Under the pieces are notes generated by a model. That model was not told the DNA's origin. It made no database searches and saw only the letters and a program-made list of their open reading frames with translations. The position numbers were made by a program, and so were the translations under genes. This document shows positions 1 through 9,400 of a stretch of 64,000 bases of DNA, in pieces. The number at the start of each line of letters is the position of its first letter. The stretch's first letter is position 1. Origin of the DNA: CAYTKU01 sp964550845 (lineage in GTDB: Bacteria > Patescibacteriota > Patescibacteriia > Magasanikbacterales > UBA922); the NCBI GenBank assembly GCA_964550845.1, contig CAZKAD010000001.1:62001-126000 (forward strand), given 5' to 3'.

Positions 1-90
1 ACATTCGATTTTAATCAGCGTCAGCCCTTTTTGATGTTTAAAAACAAAAATGATTTCTCTCTTCTCGAAGAGAGGAAAAATAACAATCTC

Positions 91-801
91 ATGTTATCTT
101 CTCTAAAAGAATCGGGACTTGAACTCGTCGGAACATTAAAAATTGTTTCACGCAGTTGTGATGATTTTGTCAAACTGTGCCAACAATTTGACAATCTTTA
201 TTTTCATCGCCTCTCTTTTTCGGACAATTTCGAATCATATGTACAAGAGGACAGTAGATTGATCGATTTTGAAGATCAAGACGAAATCTTTGCTCTCACG
301 GTCGTTCAGTTCTTATCAGAATCGGAATATAAATTTAAGGTAAATAGTTATATTTTCGGAAATGAATGTAATTATCAGATTCCGAATGTTTCTGAAGTTG
401 AACTTTGGGAAGAAAAAGAAATTGATTGTGACTTTGATTGCCCGAATGCGAGAGTTATTCACAATTATTTTCCTCGATTTGGATTGGAAGTAAATTCTGG
501 AAAAATCTCAAGAAGTCAGGAGGTTTGTAAAAATTATTTAGTGATGCTTCAACGACTACTCACTTCGGAATCGAGATTGAGAAACTTAGACAATGTAGTG
601 GACCGTTTTAATCATCGAATAAGAGAATTACTGCAATTAATGAGACTTATTTGTCTTGGGCTGAATGAAGAGAATTCAAATTCGTCCTTTCGGGACTCGA
701 ATATTTTGTCTACCTTTTTGGTCAAAGATTTGTATGATCCTCGATTGCTGATTCTTATTGCACAATTTGTTGACCAATATTCAATTGTCTTTCAAAACTG
801 A
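91..801 (+). CDS. LYDPR-family paralogue (subgroup A)
   Basis: Unknown function, 236 aa. The C-terminus reads FLVKDLYDPRLLILIAQF, the hallmark shared by about ten genes here. It is closely related to the next gene (shared GTxKIVSRS near the start, FDCPxAxVxHxYFP in the middle). The reading frame is open back to base 1, but the ATG at 91 is preferred: it aligns with the paralogue's start and lies just after a hairpin that should end an upstream gene. No signal peptide or catalytic motif is visible. Lineage-specific gene-family expansion is the best description. Confidence 0.8.
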   Translation: MLSSLKESGLELVGTLKIVSRSCDDFVKLCQQFDNLYFHRLSFSDNFESYVQEDSRLIDFEDQDEIFALTVVQFLSESEYKFKVNSYIFGNECNYQIPNVSEVELWEEKEIDCDFDCPNARVIHNYFPRFGLEVNSGKISRSQEVCKNYLVMLQRLLTSESRLRNLDNVVDRFNHRIRELLQLMRLICLGLNEENSNSSFRDSNILSTFLVKDLYDPRLLILIAQFVDQYSIVFQN

Positions 802-841
802 TTTCTCTCTTCTCGAAGAGAGGAAAATTATTATTTCAGTT

Positions 842-1528
842 ATGTTCCCTGCTCTCAGCGAATTAAATCCCGAATTAATCGGAACATTTAAAATCGTCTC
901 CCGATCAAGTGAAGATTTTATTAAACTTTGTCACAAGCTGCAGAATCAATCTCATCATATAATCTCCTTTTCGGAGAATTTTCAATCATGTATTGAAGAT
1001 GACGAAAGATTGATCAATTTTGAAAACCAAAATGAAATTTTCGCCCTTACGGTGCTTGAATTCAGATCAGAAAATCAATTTCAATTAGATGTTGAGACCT
1101 TTATTTTCCGTCAGCAATGCGATTCACAAATTCCTGGTGTTTCCACGATTGAACTTTGGAGTGAAATGGAAATTAATTACCAATTTGATTGTCCCGGTGC
1201 AACGGTGGTTCATCGTTACTTTCCTTCACGTCAGAAAAATAGAATGACTGGTAAAACTACATTGATACCGCAAAGTAAAAAGTATTTCCAAATGTTGCAA
1301 AGGTTTCTTCTTTCTGAGTCGCCTTTCCGTAACTTGAATAATGTAATTCCTCCTTATGATAGTGTTTCAGTCTCAGAACTCCTTCATTTAATGAGAATTA
1401 CTTGTCTCGGTCTTGTGGATGATGGGATAATGAACTACTTTTTAACTCGTGAATTGTACGATCCTCGATTGCTATATTTGATTGCGAAGTTTGGAGATAC
1501 TTATTCAATTGTGGGGGAATTGGAGTAA
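842..1528 (+). CDS. LYDPR-family paralogue (subgroup A)
   Basis: Unknown function, 228 aa, tandem duplicate of the gene before it. It keeps GTFKIVSRSSEDF near the N-terminus, FDCPGATVVHRYFP near residue 120 and FLTRELYDPRLLYLIAKF at the C-terminus. The ATG at 842 follows the 3' hairpin of the preceding gene; an in-frame upstream ATG at 758 would overlap that gene's end and is less likely. The 3' end runs straight into a 9-bp tandem repeat. Confidence 0.8.
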   Translation: MFPALSELNPELIGTFKIVSRSSEDFIKLCHKLQNQSHHIISFSENFQSCIEDDERLINFENQNEIFALTVLEFRSENQFQLDVETFIFRQQCDSQIPGVSTIELWSEMEINYQFDCPGATVVHRYFPSRQKNRMTGKTTLIPQSKKYFQMLQRFLLSESPFRNLNNVIPPYDSVSVSELLHLMRITCLGLVDDGIMNYFLTRELYDPRLLYLIAKFGDTYSIVGELE

Positions 1529-1583
1529 TCAGAGCAATAGAAGTAATCGGAGTAATCGGAGTAATCGGAGTAATCAGAGTAAA
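1525..1583 (+). repeat. 9-bp tandem repeat (GGAGTAATC)n
   Basis: Five to six imperfect copies of GGAGTAATC/AGAGTAATC run from the stop codon of the preceding gene to just before its hairpin. A short relic of the same unit (GGAGTAATCGAAGTAATC) sits near 10030 inside another gene. Confidence 0.8.
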
Positions 1584-1592
1584 ACTGATTTT

Positions 1593-1610
1593 CTCTCTTC
1601 TCGAAGAGAG
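1593..1610 (+). terminator. 3' hairpin
   Basis: CTCTCTTC-TC-GAAGAGAG, an 8-bp perfect stem, between two tandem paralogues and 8 nt before the next ATG. The same hairpin occurs at 57-74 and 805-822, so the duplication unit includes it. Confidence 0.65.
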
Positions 1611-1618
1611 GAAAAGTA

Positions 1619-2245
1619 ATGTCTTTTTTCAAAGATATAGATCCATCAGAGTTTACATCTCTTACAGCAGAGTTAAAGTTTAGTACATTTGAAAGATTAG
1701 TTCATTTCATTCAACAAAGTAAAACTGAAAACTCTTATATCACCTTAACTTTTAACCGGAGTATCACTGATACATTTGAGGCTAATGCTGAAGTTTGTAG
1801 ATATTCAGATTCATCTTTCGTCATTCATATACATGTCGAATTGAAAGAAGGTCAATCCTTAACTATTCCAAATATAGACGAAGTAAACATCGATCTTAAA
1901 TATTTATCCACTAAACCCGACATTGATTTTCCGCAAGCAATAGTAAAATTACTTTGTGATAGTTCAAGTAGAAATCAACTTGAACCAAAAGCTTTATCCA
2001 TTTTACTTAATTCAACTTCAAAGCTAAGAAATCTTCCTTTCTTCTATACTTCATTACATGATAATAATGATGAAGAGCTCAAACTCAACTTTTTGATTCG
2101 ATTGATGAGACTGGTTTGTTGTGGAATGAGCGAAGAGAATTCAAACATTTGGTCTACCTTTCTCACAAAAGAATTGTATGATCCTCGATTAATGATTCTG
2201 ATTGCGCGATTCATCGATCAATGTTCAGATGTCTTACAAAACTGA
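1619..2245 (+). CDS. LYDPR-family paralogue (subgroup B)
   Basis: Unknown function, 208 aa. C-terminus FLTKELYDPRLMILIARF. The central DIDFPQAIVKL segment is a diverged form of the FDCPxAxV segment in subgroup A, so both subgroups look homologous along their length. Closest relative is the broken gene that follows. The start at 1619 falls directly after a hairpin. Confidence 0.8.
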   Translation: MSFFKDIDPSEFTSLTAELKFSTFERLVHFIQQSKTENSYITLTFNRSITDTFEANAEVCRYSDSSFVIHIHVELKEGQSLTIPNIDEVNIDLKYLSTKPDIDFPQAIVKLLCDSSSRNQLEPKALSILLNSTSKLRNLPFFYTSLHDNNDEELKLNFLIRLMRLVCCGMSEENSNIWSTFLTKELYDPRLMILIARFIDQCSDVLQN

Positions 2246-2271
2246 TTTCCTCTCTTTTCGAAGAGAGGAAA
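2246..2271 (+). terminator. 3' hairpin
   Basis: TTTCCTCTCTT-TTCG-AAGAGAGGAAA, an 11-bp perfect stem with a UUCG loop, immediately after the stop codon at 2245. Confidence 0.7.
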
Positions 2272-2277
2272 GTAATA

Positions 2278-2912
2278 ATGTCACTCATTAAAGATGTCGA
2301 TCTTTCAGAGATTATATCTTTGAAAATGGAACTTAAATTTGGTACCCCTGAAAAATTAATCCGTTTCATTCAACAAAATAAAGGCCAAAATTTTCAATGC
2401 AAATTGACCTTTAGCCGTAGTAAAACTGACACATTTGAGGCTGCTGTCGAAGTTCGCAAACTTTCGAAAATTTTCGTTGTTGATATGCATGTCGAGATGA
2501 AAGAAGATCAATCTATAACCATTCCGGATATAGATGAAATCAACATTAATTTTTCATATTTATCCGAAAAACCAGATATCGATTGCCCGGGAGCAAAAGT
2601 ATATTTATACTGCGGTGGTTCAATTACTGATCAAATCGAGATAGAAACTTTAACTATTTTACTTAATTCAACTTCAAAGCTGAGAAATCTTCCTTTCTTT
2701 TGCGTTCCATGGAACAGTATTGACAGAGAAATCTTCCTTTCTTTTGCGTTCCATGGAACAGTATTGACAGAGAGCTCAAACTCAACTTTCTGATTCGATT
2801 GATGAGACTTGTTTGTTGTGGTGTTTGTGAAGAGGATAATGTATGGCAATTCTTTTTGACTCAAGAATTGTATGATCCGAGATTACTTAGTGGCATTGCA
2901 GCGTTTAATTAA
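2278..2912 (+). pseudogene. LYDPR-family paralogue broken by 44-bp duplication
   Basis: Close paralogue of the gene before it (shared LLNSTSKLRNLPFF). Intact reading stops at 2793 after a nonsense tail. The cause is a perfect 44-bp tandem duplication at 2683-2770; 44 is not a multiple of 3. Reading past a single copy restores the rest of the family, through LNFLIRLMRLVCCG to QELYDPRLLSGIAAFN and a stop at 2910-2912. So the gene is either freshly inactivated, phase-variable by slippage or recombination, or an assembly error. Confidence 0.75.
2683..2770 (+). repeat. perfect 44-bp tandem duplication
   Basis: Two identical 44-base units (2683-2726 and 2727-2770) starting AGAAATCTTCC and ending TATTGACAG. 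There are no mismatches between copies, which implies a recent event. Confidence 0.9.
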
Positions 2913-3060
2913 TTTAGAGAGTCTCGAAGAGACGTTTAACTAATTCAGAGAGTCAAGAGAAAGTAGCTAATTCAAAATATTCATCTCCTTTCGAAGAGAT
3001 AAAAAGTGATTAATTCTTTTGCGTATAAAAGAATTAAAATAAAAGAATTAAAATTAAAAG

Positions 3061-3744
3061 ATGGACAAACCTTTTAACCAGTCTCAAGAGACGTTTAATC
3101 CAATTGAGATTTTTCGTATTGAATCTGACACTTTGATTAAGAAGCTGGGAAAAGGTCCACGTGGAAATATATTGAATGAATATTTTGAAGTGCCTAAAAA
3201 ATTTACTCAAGGAATGTTGTACTTCTATTTTTCGCATCATGTATTTGACCACTTTGAAGAAAAGCTCGACACAAAAATTATCTTCCCTCGAAATCAGATA
3301 AAAAATTTTCAACTCTTTCTTAAGCAAAATTACCCGGATACTTCATCATTTCGATTTCTCTATTATTTACATCAAATACATCCAGAACATTGTATTATTG
3401 GTATCGAAAATGGACAAGGTGTCCATCATTTTTTCAAACATGACTATGGATTGTACGGAGATATGTATGAAAACTACTATCATTTTCTCGAAATCATTGT
3501 TCGATTGATTGGTGAAAAAGTTGATCATGGTTATGATCCACTTGGAGAATTGGTTGCCAATGGATTGATCGACAATGGACAATTTTATGCCTTTCTCACA
3601 AAAGAATTGTATGATCCTCGTGTTTTAATTATGATTCATCAATTTGCCTTCGATCCAAATAAAACTCGATATTTGTCTGCTTCCGGAGAAGTTATGGAAG
3701 AAGAAATTAAACAGCTTCAACAAGATGAAAATAATGAAGATTAA
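3061..3744 (+). CDS. LYDPR-family paralogue (subgroup C)
   Basis: Unknown function, 227 aa. Subgroup C carries NPIEIFRI near the N-terminus, QNYPDTSxFRFL around residue 90, GEKVDHGYDPLGELVA around 150 and ELYDPRVLIMIHQFAFDP at the C-terminus. Residues FNQSQETFN near the start are encoded by a copy of the dispersed palindromic element (3073-3098). The ATG follows an A-rich leader with TATAAAAG. Confidence 0.8.
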   Translation: MDKPFNQSQETFNPIEIFRIESDTLIKKLGKGPRGNILNEYFEVPKKFTQGMLYFYFSHHVFDHFEEKLDTKIIFPRNQIKNFQLFLKQNYPDTSSFRFLYYLHQIHPEHCIIGIENGQGVHHFFKHDYGLYGDMYENYYHFLEIIVRLIGEKVDHGYDPLGELVANGLIDNGQFYAFLTKELYDPRVLIMIHQFAFDPNKTRYLSASGEVMEEEIKQLQQDENNED

Positions 3745-3750
3745 ATTCTT

Positions 3751-3774
3751 TTATCTCCTCTCGGGGAGATATAA
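3751..3774 (+). terminator. 3' hairpin
   Basis: ATCTCC-TCTCGG-GGAGAT stem-loop a few bases after the stop at 3744. Confidence 0.6.
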
Positions 3775-3828
3775 AAAATGAATTTCCGACGAAACTCAAA
3801 GGTATAAAAGAAAGATAGAATAAAAGAA

Positions 3829-4530
3829 ATGACTCAATTTACACCAATTGATATCTTTCGAATTGATGCCCAGATTCTAAGTGAGAAAATTGATAATATT
3901 AAAAAATATGTCCAGCTCGATGAAAAATTTTCTCGAGGTATATTATACTTTTATTTTTCATGGGAAATAGAAATGGTAAAAGTTTCTCAAAAAGACTGCT
4001 TTCACAAGTTCAAGGAATTTCTTCGGCAAAATTATCCAGATACTTTTCCTTTCCATTTTCTCTATCATCTTCATCGGAAAGCAAACAGATCTTACACTTT
4101 AGCCGAAAATAACCGAGGAGTTATATATACATATATACATGATTATGGTTTGTATGGGAATGAAGTTAGTAATCGTGATAGCTTTTTTGAAACTACTATT
4201 CGAACATTTGGTGAAAAAGTTGATCATGGTTATGATCCCCTTGGCGAATTAGTTGCTTCAGGATTAAACAGTGAAGGCATTTTTCATGCCTTTCTCACAA
4301 AAGAATTGTATGATCCTCGTGTTTTGATTTTGATTCATCGATTCGCCTTTGATCCAGATAAAGAAAAATTCTACAATGTATATGGAAAGATTGTCGAAGA
4401 AGACCTCGACGAGAACGATTCGATGTCATTTGACATAGCATCAGACGAAGAGATATTCGATGAAAGTGATGAGGAGATATTCGATGAAAGTGACGATGAA
4501 AGTGACGATGAAAGTGATGAAGAGAATTAA
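3829..4530 (+). CDS. LYDPR-family paralogue (subgroup C) with acidic repeat tail
   Basis: Unknown function, 233 aa. It has the subgroup C landmarks (PIDIFRIDAQIL, QNYPDTFPFHFL, GEKVDHGYDPLGELVASGL, ELYDPRVLILIHRFAFDP). After the LYDPR motif a tail of about 45 residues is dominated by Asp/Glu/Ser, built from repeats of EEIFDESD and DDES; the matching DNA is a short tandem repeat around 4444-4520, so tail length probably varies. Confidence 0.8.
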   Translation: MTQFTPIDIFRIDAQILSEKIDNIKKYVQLDEKFSRGILYFYFSWEIEMVKVSQKDCFHKFKEFLRQNYPDTFPFHFLYHLHRKANRSYTLAENNRGVIYTYIHDYGLYGNEVSNRDSFFETTIRTFGEKVDHGYDPLGELVASGLNSEGIFHAFLTKELYDPRVLILIHRFAFDPDKEKFYNVYGKIVEEDLDENDSMSFDIASDEEIFDESDEEIFDESDDESDDESDEEN

Positions 4531-4534
4531 TTAT

Positions 4535-4558
4535 GTTTGTTTCCTCAAGAGGAAGCAA
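4535..4558. terminator. shared convergent 3' hairpin
   Basis: TTTGTTTCCTC-AA-GAGGAAGCAAA, one imperfect pair. It lies between two convergent gene ends (4530 on +, 4590 on -) and could serve both. Confidence 0.6.
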
Positions 4559-4589
4559 AAAATTTTAGTTTGTAATCAACACCCGTTGT

Positions 4590-5333
4590 TTAGTCTTCAT
4601 TATCACTATTATCACTATTCGCCATGGCCAAAATAGCCGCGTACTCTGGACCAGGGGCGAGATGCTCATCACGATAATTATTAAAATCTTCTTCAAATTC
4701 CTCACCAAAGGCATCAAAATCTTTGATTTTGTTCGGATCGAAGGCAAATTGATGAATCAAAATCAGAATTCTCGGGTCATACAATTCTCGAGTCAAAAAT
4801 GTATGAAAACAACTATTTCCTTCCGAATCATTCAGTCCTGAAGCAACCAATTCTCCAAGTGGATCGTAGCCGTGATCAACTTTTTCACCGAGCAAGCGAA
4901 CAAAAATTTCAAGAAGATGATGATGACAGTCTACTGTATCTCCATACATTCCATAGTCATGAGTGTAATATCTCGTAATTCCTTGATTATTTTCAAGTAA
5001 AATAAGACAATATTTTGGATTATCACCATGAAGACGTATCAAATAACGAAATGCTGAAGTATCAGGGTAATTCTGTTGAAGAAAAAGTTTAAAATTTTCA
5101 TACTGGCTTTGAGTGAAGACTATTTCACTATTTTCGGATTTGTGTTTGCTACGCTTAAATATATGATGAGAAAAATAAAAGTACAATGTCCCTTGAGAAA
5201 TCTTTTTTGATAATTCGAAATGTTCATTTAGCGCATTACCACGATGACATTTCCCCAGCTTTTCAATCAAGATTTGCGCGTCAATTCGAAAGATTTCAAT
5301 TGGATTAAATGTCGCAAGGGACTGGTTAAACAT
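4590..5333 (-). CDS. LYDPR-family paralogue (subgroup C)
   Basis: Unknown function, 247 aa, inverted relative to its two neighbours. Landmarks: NPIEIFRIDAQILIEKLGK, QNYPDTSAFRYL, GEKVDHGYDPLGELVASGL, ELYDPRILILIHQFAFDP, then an acidic tail. The ATG at 5333 is used because the upstream extension has only a GTG; an AAAAGTGATTTTACC-like promoter lies about 60 nt upstream. FNQSLATFN near the start is again encoded by a palindromic-element copy. Confidence 0.8.
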   Translation of the reverse strand: MFNQSLATFNPIEIFRIDAQILIEKLGKCHRGNALNEHFELSKKISQGTLYFYFSHHIFKRSKHKSENSEIVFTQSQYENFKLFLQQNYPDTSAFRYLIRLHGDNPKYCLILLENNQGITRYYTHDYGMYGDTVDCHHHLLEIFVRLLGEKVDHGYDPLGELVASGLNDSEGNSCFHTFLTRELYDPRILILIHQFAFDPNKIKDFDAFGEEFEEDFNNYRDEHLAPGPEYAAILAMANSDNSDNED

Positions 5334-5397
5334 CTCTTTAGTTTGACTATCTAATGATATCTTTACAATTTGATCAATGGACAAAGGTAAAATCACT

Positions 5398-5418
5398 TTT
5401 CCTCTTGAGGAAAAGTGA
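5398..5418 (-). terminator. 3' hairpin
   Basis: TTTTCCTC-TT-GAGGAAAA palindrome just beyond the stop of the minus-strand gene ending at 5424. Confidence 0.6.
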
Positions 5419-5423
5419 TAGAT

Positions 5424-5789
5424 TTATTGCTTAGCTCCTTCTTCGAAACGCTTATTGAGTTCTTCGAAACGCTTATTGAGTTCTTCGAAACGCTCATTGA
5501 GTTCTTCGAAACGCTTATTGAGTTCTTCGAAACGTGTGTCCTTTGAATTTATTTGCAAACTTCCTTTGAATTTTGTTAAAGCATTTCGAAATGAGTCTGG
5601 ATCATCTATATTGAACATATACGAAGTCTCCGAACAATTTGACGAAATGGTACCTCGAAATAAATTCAAATGTACAATCACATTTCTGCTATGAATTGAA
5701 ACAGTTTCACGATTTGGAGATATCCGGATAATTGGACTTTCCAATTTAAGTTCGTTGGCAACTATTTCTGCCATCTCTAAAGCAGACAT
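5424..5789 (-). CDS. small protein with C-terminal heptad repeats
   Basis: Unknown function, 121 aa. The first 85 residues are homologous to the neighbouring 114-aa gene (shared MAE-[IM]-[IV]-A-[NK]-ELKL, SxNVI, GTISSN, MF). The tail is about five tandem copies of the heptad RFEELNK, predicted coiled coil, encoded by near-identical 21-bp DNA repeats. The paralogue lacks these repeats, so the coiled coil grew by recent repeat amplification. Confidence 0.7.
   Translation of the reverse strand: MSALEMAEIVANELKLESPIIRISPNRETVSIHSRNVIVHLNLFRGTISSNCSETSYMFNIDDPDSFRNALTKFKGSLQINSKDTRFEELNKRFEELNERFEELNKRFEELNKRFEEGAKQ
5439..5536 (-). repeat. 21-bp coding tandem repeat
   Basis: Four to five near-identical copies of a 21-bp unit (plus-strand GAGTTCTTCGAAACGCTTATT) encode the RFEELNK heptads. 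Confidence 0.85.
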
Positions 5790-5887
5790 TTTAGATGTCT
5801 TTCGGGAGTTATTGAATGGTTTGATTTATTAACGATTAACTAATAACTTAAAAATCATTTTTCCTCGAGAGGAACAATGATACATTT

Positions 5888-6232
5888 TTATTGCTTGATT
5901 CCCTCAACTGGATTCTTATTGACTTCTTCGGGGCTTTTAACTTCTGAATTCACTTTCAAACTCTCTTTAATCCCTAACAACGCGCCTTGCAACGAAGATG
6001 GACTATCGAACATGTACATGTTCGAAGTGTTCGATGAAATCGTGCCAAGAAATCGATCCAGTTCAATAATTACATTCCCACTTTGAATTGAGACACAATC
6101 CGAATTATTTGGATGTACCTGAATAATCGGGTTTGCCAATTTGAGTTCTTTGGCGATCATTTCTGCCATTTTCACGGTAGACATTTCGGATGTTTTTCGG
6201 GTGCTTTTTGAGTGCTTTTGAATATTTTCCAT
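5888..6232 (-). CDS. small paralogue of the heptad-repeat gene
   Basis: Unknown function, 114 aa, paralogous to the 121-aa neighbour but ending in an unrelated Pro/Glu-rich tail. A methionine at residue 17 (MSTVKMAEMIAKELKL) matches the neighbour's start, so translation could begin there. AAAATTGATTTT is on the coding strand at 6245-6256, right upstream. Confidence 0.65.
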   Translation of the reverse strand: MENIQKHSKSTRKTSEMSTVKMAEMIAKELKLANPIIQVHPNNSDCVSIQSGNVIIELDRFLGTISSNTSNMYMFDSPSSLQGALLGIKESLKVNSEVKSPEEVNKNPVEGIKQ

Positions 6233-6244
6233 TCGCCGAACAAG

Positions 6245-6256
6245 AAAATCAATTTT
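6245..6256 (-). promoter_or_regulatory. AAAATTGATTTT promoter-like motif
   Basis: Perfect instance of the recurring motif, on the minus strand, 13 nt upstream of the long start and about 60 nt upstream of the internal methionine of the 114-aa gene. Confidence 0.45.
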
Positions 6257-6258
6257 GG

Positions 6259-6418
6259 AATCGAATGAATTGAATGAATTAAATGAATTGAATGAATTGA
6301 ATGAATTGAATTCAATAAAGTCGAATTCAAAAGTCTATAAATTTCAAATCGAAAATGGAAAAGTTTTGAAATCGAATGAATTGAATGAATCGAATGAATT
6401 GAATCGAATGAATTGAAT
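6259..6418. repeat. GAATGAATT microsatellite-like region
   Basis: Two blocks (about 6259-6312 and 6372-6418) of imperfect GAATGAATT/GAATGAATC repeats separated by A-rich sequence, filling the intergenic space. No coding potential seen. Confidence 0.75.
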
Positions 6419-6441
6419 TTTATTCCCCAAAGGGAATAAAA
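6419..6441 (-). terminator. 3' hairpin of capping enzyme gene
   Basis: TTTATTCCC-CAAA-GGGAATAAA, a 9-bp perfect stem just past the capping enzyme stop. Confidence 0.7.
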
Positions 6442-6457
6442 TGCCTGTCAATAGACG

Positions 6458-9400
6458 TTAACAGATCTTGTTTCGAATTCCTTTAACCAAGGGATCATTT
6501 GGACCGAAAATTCGGTGAATCACGTTTCCTTGACCAACTCTTCCGACTGTTTCGTAGTGATTATTGTCTCGATAAGAAACTAACACAATGCTTGGTCTTC
6601 CTTCGGTATAACTACAATCAACTGGAATTGGTTTTCCATCTTCATCAAGCAAATAGATATCATGGCGAATAAATTCAGACAAAATTTCAAGTACTTCGAG
6701 ACCAACTTCATTGCCACTCGTTCCAAGATTATCAATGAAATTTGCATACGCTTCTTGTTCGGCGAGCTCAAAGATTTTCTTCAAATCAAGCAAACCTCCA
6801 GCAGACAAATCTTTTCGAAGAGCTTGTAGTTGAAATGTATTTTCGAGTTCTTTTTTGTAAACTTCGATCATCTTTGATTGAAGAACTTTATCTTGTTCAA
6901 GACGAAGTAAATATTTTTCAAGCTGATATTGATTTCCCATCATTGCAACCAAATTGGCTCGACGGCCAAGAAAACCTTCGTTTTTATTGGTCAAATAATA
7001 GTGAACAATTGAGTCAAAGCCTGGAACTTTTCTTCCAAATCCCATTCGTGCAATTCTTCCTTCTCCAACTTTCTTCCATTGGGCAATTGGAATGTTGACT
7101 GTTTTTCTCCAATTTTTGACGAACTCTTTCTTCTCATCGTCTTTCATTTTACGATAATCGATACTTAATGCTGTCTGTAAGGCATGGAAGAAATCATTTC
7201 CATCTACAAGAGTACCTGTACGAACCAATCCTTTCTCTTCAAGAACGATACTGTATACTTTATTCTTTCCAGGGTCAATTGGTTGAAGCGCAAGATCTTC
7301 TTGGATATTTACTCCACGAGCAAATCCGGTCAACGGATAGTAACTTTCTCGAACAAAGAGGAAAGATCGATACAGTCGAGCAAGTTGTTGTTCTTCAGGA
7401 TCGAGCCATATCGGAGGTGAAAAGATCTCACTCTTTTCAAGTTTGAATCCGATTGTTTTCATTTTGTCGACGAAGTAATCCCAGTCAACAAGATATTCAA
7501 TTTGCGTCTCAGCGACTGTCTGACTTCCTTTGTATTGATATTCAAGTCCCTTGTTAAATAGAATATTTCCGGAAAATGGTTGATACAATCTCTTCAAAGT
7601 CACATTTCCAAGCTGGACAATCCCCTTTTCAAGTATTCGCCGAGTCGCTTGTCCATCAATGGTGGTTCCAAGGAAATATCCATTTTTCTCAACACTTTCA
7701 TCAAGTGTTTGAAGAAGACCGTTGAGTGGATCTTCGTTTTCAAAGAAGAATGACAGCACAAAGAATGAAGTGGCAACTTGGACACGAGATCCGCGCAAAG
7801 CTTTCACAATTGTTTCAGTATCTTGCGCTCGAGCTTGAATATCAATCAAATTTAGTCGTTGATTGCGAAATTCCATTTCGCTTGCTCTTTGTTTCAATTC
7901 GAGGAGAAACTCCGGATTTGGTTCAATTGCAATCAGTCTCGCTACATGAGCAGTGTAATATTTCATCAAATCTCCTCCTTTTCCAGAACCCAGATCAAGG
8001 ATAGTTCTTTCGGGGCAGTACAGATTAATCAATTCTCGTTTAATCGTATTGCTAAACTTACGGAAAGCATCTCGATCTGAACTTTGTTTCAAGGCATTAA
8101 TTAGTTCTTGTTCGGTGAGAGGATTTTGAATATCAATCCAAACGTCTTTTGCAATGTCAACGTAATTTGGTTCAGTTTTATCTGGACGTGCCTTCACCAG
8201 TTCAAAAGTTCCGTTGTGCCAACGATATTCTCCAATCTTTGGAGGATAAAATTTGCTGCGAATGGTACCACGAAAGCCAGGAGGTGTAAAATGAATCAAA
8301 CCATTTTTACCACCAACCATCAAATTGTACATTTCACCATAGACTTTCACTGCTGCAAAATCAATGGTCAATTCGTGGACTGGTTTCCACTTATAAGTAT
8401 GGAAATTTAAATAAGGTTCTGCAATTGGAGTGAGAATTAAACCATCATAATTAGGATTATTTCGAATCTCGTTCAACAATTGTTCAGTGTCTTCGGCAAT
8501 TTGATAAGTCATGAAAAATTGTTTCTTAATGATATCAACATCACGCAGACTATTGACCAATTGCTCAATGTATTCAAATCTCTTATCAAGAGTCAATTGA
8601 CGGACATCTCGATCATGAAGGCAAATCATATCAAAGATATGAACTTGATTCTTAAAGAATTCACAATCAAAGATTGTTCCATCAAGATCTTCACGAATCT
8701 TACTTCGAAAGAGTTCGATGTTACCTTTCATTCCAGCCAGAAAAAGTTTTTGATCTGTAATAATCCCAATCATCCGCACTCCATTTAATTTTTTAGTCAC
8801 TGCGTAGGCAGAGAGGTTTAAATTCCATCGTTTCAAATTGATCGGTTGAGGAAGACCACGTTTGAACAAAACTGATTCGTCGAACTTTGCGCCATCTTGT
8901 TGTTTGAAAAAATTATTAAAGAAGCGAAGTGCGACTTTTGTATCAACATTAATCTTCTCTTTGAGAGCATCAAAAGAAGCCCAGATCAACTTAAGTGGCA
9001 TAAAGAAGGTTTTCAAATCAATATTCTTTGAAAAATATTCAACTTCAACTTCATAACTCTCTTGAGTTGAAGTCATCTCAATTGAATGTGAAGCATCCTT
9101 AGCAAAGAAAGTAACTCGAGATTTTTCACGAGTCATTTGAATTGATCCTGGTTCATCTTGAGTAGGTATTTCCTCTGAAGTGACTAAGTCGATCTTAATA
9201 GTATATTCTCCTTGAACTCGATCAAACAAAGTGAATCTCGACTTCATCATTTTCCTCACTTTGGTTATTGGTACGTTATCAGTTAAAACTTCTTCAATTC
9301 GGATATTATTATCTGACAATTGTGCAAATGTCTTGGAAAATTTCCCCTGTTGATAGAGATCAGAATCAGTAATAATTTTGAGTAGCCACATCCATCTCTT

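Noticed and set aside
1..90. Open frame continuing from base 1 into the first gene
   Set aside because: The paralogues start after the hairpin; bases 1-34 more likely hold the last codons of an upstream gene (a frame ending TGA at 32-34), too short to call.
2631..2864. 77-aa minus-strand frame over the 44-bp duplication
   Set aside because: Antisense of the broken family member; the duplication explains its repeated WNAKER/FHGTQ look.
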